The notes below the pieces were generated by a model. It was not told the origin of the DNA and searched no databases. It saw nothing but the letters and a program-made list of their open reading frames with translations. Of a DNA stretch of 64,000 nt, positions 57,746 to 64,000 are shown piece after piece (within the stretch, counting starts at the first letter, position 1; each line of letters starts with the position of its first letter). Both the position numbers and the translations under genes were made by a program. The DNA comes from Cydia pomonella (taxonomy: Eukaryota > Arthropoda > Insecta > Lepidoptera > Tortricidae). The stretch covers positions 18,462,550 to 18,526,549 of the forward strand of contig NC_084707.1 of NCBI RefSeq assembly GCF_033807575.1. Direction: 5' to 3'.

Positions 57746-57779
57746 CTTCGTTATAAATCTCCTTACTTCTTATATCTAT

Positions 57780-58010
57780 GGTATATAGTGACCCTGCCTA
57801 TGAAGCCGATGGTCTCGGGTTCGAATCCCGGTAAGGGCATTTATTTGTGTGATGAGCGCAGATATTTGTTTCTGAGTCATGGGTGTTTTCTAGTATTTTA
57901 GTATTTATATATTATATTTATCCTTGTCTGAGTACCCACAACACAAGCCTTCTTGAGCTTACTGTGGGGCTTAGTAAATTTGTGCAAGATGTTCATATGT
58001 TTATTTATTT
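57780..58010 (+). mobile_element. tRNA-derived SINE, 5'-truncated copy
   Basis: Same family as 5097-5350: 'gtgaccctgcctatgaagcc', 'gggttcgaatcccggtaagg', then 'gagtacccacaacacaagcc'. The A box is lost. Confidence 0.8.
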
Positions 58011-58149
58011 ATTACGGCCCAACACATTTTACAGGTACCTACAAATGGGTAAGAATTTGACGGATGGTGTTCGCGGTATATTCGCTATTCTATTCTATAG
58101 TGGGACGGTTGGCAACCCTAGTCACGAAGCTCCCGTTTAGCTCGAACGT

Positions 58150-58292
58150 CGGCTAAGTTTAACAGAGCGTACTCCCATCTTAAAGGCTGGCAACGCACTT
58201 ACAACCCCTGTGGTGTTGCAGTTGTCCAAGGGCGGCGGTAATCACCTATTATCAGGTGATCCGTCTGCTCGTTTGCCTCCTGTAGCATAAAA
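58150..58292 (+). mobile_element. SINE 3' fragment, plus orientation
   Basis: 'ggctggcaacgcacttacaa', 'cccctgtggtgttgcagttg', 'caggtgatccgtctgctcgt' and an A-run. Minus-strand relative at 13549-13680. Confidence 0.75.
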
Positions 58293-58470
58293 AAACCGGA
58301 CAAGTGCGAGTCGGACTCGCCCACCGAGGGTTCCGTACTTTTTAGTATTTGTTGTTATAGCGGCAACAGAAATACATCATCTGTGAAAATTTTAACTGTC
58401 TAGCTATCACGGTTCATGAGATACAGCCTGGTGACAGACGGACGGACGGACGGACAGCGGAGTCTTAGTA
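58289..58470 (+). mobile_element. Truncated copy of the cggccaagtgcgagtcggac repeat
   Basis: 'aaccggacaagtgcgagtcg', 'gactcgcccaccgagggttc' 'cgta', ending around a 'gacggacggacggacgg' tract. The usual terminal 'ctacggaaccctaaaa' is missing. Confidence 0.75.
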
Positions 58471-58479
58471 ATAGGCCTG

Positions 58480-60505
58480 CCTATAAAGCTTGTGCCTATA
58501 AAGAACTGGTCGCTTTCAAACTTTCTTATTTATGAACGCACTACAAAGGTTCAAATAGCTGATAATCGTTTGTCTTAATTCTGTCATTTTGACTTATGTA
58601 CCTAGTATTTGTAAGAACGGAATTTGTATTGTATTTGCAAAGGTAATTATGGATTGCCGACTAAGGCCGGCCTAGGCCGGCAATGTCGCCTTTGAAGCTT
58701 TGCCGGTCCGTTTGACTAAAAGCGTCTGCACTGTGCAATATAATGCTACCCAGTATATGATCACGAACATTTATGACTTAATGCACATTGCACTTAAATT
58801 TATAATTTAGTGAAAGAAAATAACTTTATTGCATTGCTGATAAGGTACTAAAATAAATATCTTATATCACAACCATCTGTCGGTATGATAATGTAATCAG
58901 AAAAAATATATTAGCACAGTTGACATAAACTGTAACCGCAAACAGATGCATATGGGCATAGCATTACCACAGCGATGGAAAAGCCATGGAAACCCCGCAC
59001 ATGCGTAGTTTTGACTTTAGCCAGTGCTCCTTGACGAGTCGGCGATGCGAAGCGCTCGACTGTTCGGCTGAGGCTCAGACGACGCGCGCCGAGCGCTACG
59101 TTCGGAAGGGCTTGTCAACGTTGACTCCGTTCATTATTTTTTATTTAACGCTCAAGTCCGTTTCGCGCTAAAATTTTTATCAACATCTCTGACATTCATT
59201 CGCAGTGCGAAGTGCTCTTTTGAATTAATGAATAGTTCAGTGTTTATGAACAGTGACCGGTCGCACGGTTTTAGTGTTTGTTGTAAAGTGAGCCGGTGTT
59301 TTTTGCGCGGAGAATAATTTACATGGTAATTAGGCTGTAGGCATACCTTGTGATTACCGTAGGTAAGTGGTCATTGTCAAGTGTAGTCACGAGTAATAAA
59401 GCATTTAAGTAGAATGTATGAAAAAATAACAATTCTATAATGTTGTTATGGTTTTTGGAGAAACTTCGCGACCGTTTCAGTTAAGCGGTAGAACTATTTG
59501 AAGGAGTGAAAATCTCGAGCTTAGTTCAGAAACGGTGATGGTGTCGCGATCACATCACTAAATTAACACAAAAGGCAAACAAAAATTTGTATTGTCTCAT
59601 TTGTCTCGGAGGCAGTTGTTTTGATTAGGTAATCTAAATTTAGTTACGAGTTTGTCGGTGAGCAGTGAAAGGCTAGCTCACTTATACCTTGTCTATTTAC
59701 ATGAAAAATATAACCTTGTTAAAATCTAGAAGCTACCAGAAATGATATACACTACAAAGAGATATGTAATTATTCATTCATATTCGTTCATATCCGGTGC
59801 ATGTAACGTAACATCGGTAACACAAAAAAGAATTTGAATTGAGAACCTCATTTCTTGAAGTCGGATATACACAATACAACAATGACTACCTATGTGAATA
59901 AGTGCAGTATGAGTAACAATTTTTAATGATTTAACACTGCAAAAGACAGCTGATTCATAATGTTTGTCAGAACAAAGTGACTTCTAAACAACGATATAAA
60001 GACATACGTAATGCCTTTGATTAGCAACTGAGATGGATAAGACGCTGTGTATACGTGCAGGAAATGTTTCATTTCAAGTGCCTCGTGAATTGATATTTAT
60101 TCTTTACTCAAAACATAAACGCATGTAAGGAAAAAGGGAAGTGGTTCAACAAAATTACGAGACTTAACAAAGACTCAGGTAACAAAATTGGTATAATACA
60201 AGTTTTGGCCCTTTCACACCTGACGAATAATCCCCTGCCTGCCACCTGTCACCTGCTGTCCCGCTAAAATTTGGCAAAAAACACTCTGGCGCCCTAGTCA
60301 TAAGAGCGACAATCTGAACTCAGACCGGTTGTACGACGAAGTTGTATTCGCCACCTGGCTACGGTTTAAATTTTCGATAAGCAGTGAAGGTAAAGAGAAA
60401 TTACCATAAAGCAAATAATATATTTACATTTGACCAATTATACAACTTGCATTAAAACAAGTTTACAACCGATAGATAGGTACTTAAAAAAAAAAGAAGA
60501 AGAAA
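58480..60505. other. Stretch without a supported gene
   Basis: Mostly AT-rich. A GC-richer patch at 59020-59120 ('cgatgcgaagcgctcgactg', 'gacgcgcgccgagcgctacg') resembles a promoter or 5' UTR, but no exon is identifiable. Confidence 0.4.
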
Positions 60506-60511
60506 GAAGAA

Positions 60512-60568
60512 CCATAAGTAGTGCGATAGATACAGATAGCGTTATCTGTATCTATTGCACTACTATGG
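60512..60568. repeat. 57-bp near-perfect palindrome
   Basis: 'ccataagtagtgcgatagat' 'acagata' then a 3-base centre and 'tatctgtatctattgcacta' 'ctatgg'. Arms of about 27 bp pair with two imperfections. It follows a purine-only tract (aaaaaagaagaagaaagaag). Confidence 0.8.
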
Positions 60569-61646
60569 AGGGGTGATAGATAGGGTTGCCAATGCCATAC
60601 GTATATACGGGCTGTCACCGTATTGAAGGATCGCGTTCCGTATTTGTATCTGTCCCGTTTTTTTGCAACCTGAAAGTAACTCCATTACTACCCTATTAGC
60701 ACAATCGGAATAGAACAAACCTCGAAATCTCTTGGACAGTCCTGAAATTTGGTATTTATGTAAATTAAAGGCCCCTTATTCATGTCCATACCATTTGATA
60801 TTTGGAGACCTCGAGGAATCGCAGCCATCTTGGAAAATGTGTTCCATCCTGGAGAAATTCGCGTTTTACTCTAAATCTACCTTATCTAGAAAAATATGGT
60901 GTAAGACAACATTCAAGCTTATTAAATTCTACACAAAAAAGTCTAAGATATCTTTGCGAAAAAATACATCTTGTTATAGAAAATACTTGCTGATCTAGGT
61001 TTAGCGCTTATACACTTCCAGGGGACATTCTTTTAATAGGAAACTCGAAGGAATATGAATTCCACTTTGACCCATATTTCTAAAAGAAAGCTTCGTTTTA
61101 GGGACATAATGGTGTATTTCCTTTTGGTGTGGAATTTAATAAGCTTCCGTTTCCCCATACACAATATCCACATAAAACTCATAGATCCTGAGTAAAATAG
61201 AAAAAACAAAAAAAGACGTATACTTCTCATGATGGTGCCTGACCCTCGTGGTCCCCAAAGCTCGAATTTTAAGGAACGTTAACATGGATCCCAGAGATTG
61301 TATGTGGCAAATTTTATTACTGTCACTATTGTTTGAACCCCAATGAAGACCTGAAATCGGTTTTTGCCTTCACAATATTTAGCCCTGAACATTTTTCTTT
61401 CGTTAATTTTAGGAAATTTGTATTATATTTGTGCTTAGTCCGAGGTAGTTATTACATGTAGTATCCTGATTCCAGCGTCTAACGTCGCGATTTCAGAGCC
61501 TAAAAAAAAATAACCCTACCTGGCAACACTATGGTCACCATACTTCATTCTGTTTTCGCGCGATAAACTAACGTTTCGCGTCCCATTAAAATAAATAGTT
61601 TTATGTATGGTATTACATAAAAGATTTCATAATTTGTCTGAAAAAG
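60569..61646. other. Left flank or untranslated leader of the DIRS element
   Basis: AT-rich, no protein similarity. The true left end of the DIRS element should lie in or near this stretch, because DIRS elements carry terminal repeats outside gag; I could not locate it from one side. Confidence 0.4.
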
Positions 61647-63249
61647 ATGCTTAAAAGAGCTAGTGAAGGTGAGGAACACGATGCACGAAGATTGCGGAAG
61701 ATACGGAAGATGGAAAAGAAGATACAGAGATACAAAGAAGCCTTGACTGGTAAGCTTTCATCAAACATTGAATTTAGACTTGTTATACTAATTTTTTTTC
61801 CACACGTAGCTGGTTATTTTGAGTGCTTTGTACCTCAGCACAGTAAAATGTCGTTGTGATATTATGAATATGCGTAAAATTATTCATAACCTATAGCGGG
61901 TTGCTCGAGTTTCGGAACCCGTTTCTCTCGTTGAGAGAAGCTATCTGGTCTTTTACCCCCATTTTCCGTTGGAAAAAGGGGAAGATCTCGTTGAGATATT
62001 ATAGGACCTTAAGAAAATGACAATATTTTACATGACCTCATGCCGGGTTCTTTCGAATTTCGAAAATCCGATGTCCCGGTTGGGTGAAATGAACTTAGAA
62101 GATAACATCTAAGCATACCCCCAGACTCCGTTGGATCAAGGGGAGGATCTCGTTGAGATAGTATGCCTATTTTAAAGAGAGGTGTGATATGGGCCCATAT
62201 TTTTAGTTCTTACTCAATTCACTAGGCAAGTGGCTCTGAAATATGGGTATATACCTAAATACTTACCATAAGCGTGTGACTGAAATCTAACATATCATGA
62301 AAAAATTTCAGCCACTGATCCAGAAACGTTATCAATTTTGGAACAAGATAGTGTGGATGAAAATTTCAATAAGTCAGAAGAAGTTAATGCTCATAGTGAC
62401 AAACCAGAAGACACCCAAGAACACAGTCAAGAACATGAAGAAGAGGAAGGTGACATTGAGACAGAGGAAGACCTGCCTCAAGACATACTAGCTGCCCTCG
62501 GAGAAGGAGGACAAGATGACAATGCCAACTATGGAGCTGAAATAAAACCAGAGATTGTTAAGATAATCAATACTATACTAACAGATGGAATGAATAAAGA
62601 AATGCATGAATCCTTATCAAAAACTAAGATCCCAAGAAACATCAAACTGTTAGATGCCTCAAGACTAAATACAGAATTTGCAGGTTTACTCAACAACTCC
62701 ATGACTAATAGAGACAACTTACTGAAGGATAGGCAGCAAGACCTGGGCAGAGCAATTGCTTTAATTACTGAAACAATTAATGATCTAACCAAGAAAGATT
62801 TTGACAAATTGCAGGCAATAAAGTCCCTGAGTGACAGCATAAGATTACTCAGTAACCTGCATTACAATTACACTCAAATTCGCAGAAAGATGATTGCACC
62901 ATTTATGGATAAGTCATTGACACAAAACCTAAGTGAAAACAAGAGGTCTGAGTTTTTATATTCTAAACTAGAGGAATCAGTAAAAACGTCTTCTGCAATG
63001 AAACGCACAATCAACATTCTAAAACCCAAAAACACACCAAAAAACTATCAGAACCCCAGGCGGCAAACCGCCCCAAACCAGTACACGCCCAGAACAAACA
63101 ACATAAATTACAAACCAAGACCATACCAAAGCAATCAGACTTCAAACTACAAGCCCCAGCGCAGCCATCAACGTCCACCTCAACAAGTGAGGTCAACCCG
63201 CCGACCAACAACATCCCATCATCGAGGAGGTCGTGCGAGGTACCCATAA
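61647..63249 (+). CDS. DIRS-type retrotransposon Gag, two-exon model
   Basis: Exon 61647-61749 (MLKRASEGEEHDARRLRKIR, a basic coil) joins 62312-63249 across a 562-bp GT-AG intron; phases agree and the model gives 346 residues. Without splicing, the second frame has no ATG until codon ~90. The second exon is acidic at first (QEHEEEEGDIETEEDLPQDI), then has the DIRS Gag-like middle (EIVKIINTILTDGMNKEMHE, IPRNIKLLDASRLNTEFAGL, KDRQQDLGRAIALITETIND). It ends in a basic Asn/Gln/Pro/Arg-rich tail (SHHRGGRARYP) suited to nucleic-acid binding. No retroviral zinc knuckle. Pol overlaps the end in another frame. Confidence 0.75.
61895..62167 (+). ncRNA. Two tandem structured RNA-like units in the gag intron
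   Basis: Unit 1 is about 61895-62010, unit 2 about 62042-62167. Each ends with an outer stem closing two hairpins. Unit 2: stem GCATAC (62113-62118) / GTATGC (62161-62166). Hairpin a: CCCC...TCC-GTT-GGA...GGGG (62119-62143). Hairpin b: ATCTC-GTT-GAGAT (62147-62159). Unit 1: stem GGTC (61947-61950) / GACC (62005-62008). Hairpin a: CCCC...TTTTCC-GTT-GGAAAA...GGGG. Hairpin b: ATCTC-GTT-GAGAT (61985-61997). Unit 1 has another GTT-capped hairpin upstream (TCTCTC-GTT-GAGAGA). Stem bases differ between units while pairing is kept. No known ribozyme core was recognised; the function is unknown. Confidence 0.6.
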
Positions 63250-64000
63250 AGGTAAATTTTGCTGCCCGCCTCAAACATTTTTATACTTGTTGGAAATTTT
63301 TGACAAACGATGAAACAATCCTAAATTGGATAAAGGGATATTCCATTCCTTTTGATAGTGAACCAAGTCAACATAATGTTCCTCTTAATAATACATTTAA
63401 TGCCTCTGAGAGAAAGATTATTACAATGGAAATACATAAACTTATTGTAATGGGGGCTATAACCCAATGTCAACCAAGCAAAGATCAATTTTTGTCTAGT
63501 ATTTTTACTATCCCTAAAAAAGATGGGTCTCACAGATTTATTCTCAATTTAAAGTGTTTAAACAATTTTATTATAACAAAACATTTCAAGCTGGAAGATG
63601 TTAGGACACTATGTAAACTAGTTACAACAGATGATTACATGTGCACTGTTGATTTAAAACACGCATATTATTTGGTGCCTATAAATGAATCGCATAAGAA
63701 ATATTTAAGATTTACATTCAATAAGAAAATATATGAATTTAACTGTATGCCATTCGGTTTGTCTACGGCTCCTCTAGTTATTACTAAACTTTTAAAACCA
63801 GCTATTGAAACACTAAGAGAACAGGGTATTAGGATTATTATCTATCTTGATGACATAATTTGTCTTGGGAGTACTTACAAGGAATGTCTAAATAACACCC
63901 AAACAACATGTAATTTATTACAATGTTTAGGTTTCATAATTAATGAGGAAAAGAGCTCTATAACTCCATCCCAAGTGAAGGAGTATTTAGGCTTTACGAT
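62967..64000 (+). CDS. DIRS-type retrotransposon Pol (reverse transcriptase), truncated by window edge
   Basis: Open from just after a stop at 62964 to the right edge, -1 relative to gag, overlapping gag by about 280 nt. From 63250: FAARLKHFYTCWKFLTNDET, IKGYSIPFDSEP, MGAITQCQPSKDQFLSSIFT, IPKKDGSHRFILNLKCLNNF, CTVDLKHAYYLVPINESHKK, YLRFTF, CMPFGLSTAP, then YLDDIICLG (catalytic YLDD, 63843-63854) and SQVKEYLGFTI. The segment RFILNLK-LN-F and the RT ending in EYLGF are typical of DIRS. RNase H, methyltransferase-like and tyrosine recombinase domains should lie right of the window. Expression probably needs frameshifting at 63039-63045. Confidence 0.85.
63039..63045 (+). promoter_or_regulatory. 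Candidate -1 ribosomal frameshift site (A_AAA_AAC)
   Basis: In gag phase the codons read CCA AAA AAC TAT, so the heptamer is split X_XXY_YYZ as required. Slipping by -1 puts the ribosome exactly in the pol frame, which is open from here to the window end. The usual downstream pseudoknot or stem was not identified. Confidence 0.5.

Overview
The window looks like a piece of a lepidopteran (moth or butterfly) chromosome. It is AT-rich, with spliced housekeeping genes carrying GT-AG introns, embedded in dense transposon debris. Several repeats resemble families I know from Lepidoptera: tRNA-headed SINEs, the family starting near 'cggccaagtgcgagtcggac' and ending near 'ctacggaaccctaaaa', and short hairpin MITEs. 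I cannot name the species or family.

Four host genes are well supported and were assembled exon by exon, with reading phase checked at every junction. POMT1 (protein O-mannosyltransferase 1) runs on the minus strand from 7833 down to 2589; its C-terminal exons lie left of the window. WRNIP1 (UBZ plus AAA+ ATPase) is on the plus strand, 9122-15746, eight exons. TOP1 (DNA topoisomerase I) is on the minus strand, 25642-16941, ten exons. RNMT (mRNA cap guanine-N7 methyltransferase) is on the minus strand, 34229-32696, two exons. POMT1 and WRNIP1 are divergent; WRNIP1 and TOP1 are convergent. They act in separate processes (O-mannosylation in the ER, replication-stress response, DNA supercoil relaxation, mRNA capping) and show no operon-like logic.

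From about 34.2 kb to the right edge there is little host coding sequence. A GC-rich island at 37.25-37.77 kb may be a first exon of an unidentified plus-strand gene. The rest is repeats: a long fold-back element (35.9-37.0 kb), a 206-bp palindrome (40.8 kb), a pair of ~0.8-0.9 kb related copies (39.9 and 45.0 kb), a dimeric 232-bp satellite-like array (46.4-47.2 kb), a complete BEL/Pao LTR retrotransposon with matching 301-bp LTRs and an intact 1729-aa polyprotein (47236-54253) inserted in that array, a decayed THAP-domain gene (55.7-56.5 kb), hAT-type MITEs, and the 5' part of a DIRS-type retrotransposon running off the right edge (61.6-64.0 kb).

The most unusual observations are three. First, an 18-copy, 145-bp tandem array at the left edge duplicates the last 96 nt of a POMT1 exon plus 49 nt of intron, so each copy carries a 5' splice site. 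Second, two tandem RNA-like units lie in the putative gag intron of the DIRS element; each folds on paper into a junction of C-GTT-G-capped hairpins, with different bases but preserved pairing. Third, a canonical A_AAA_AAC -1 slippery heptamer is exactly in phase to join DIRS gag to pol.
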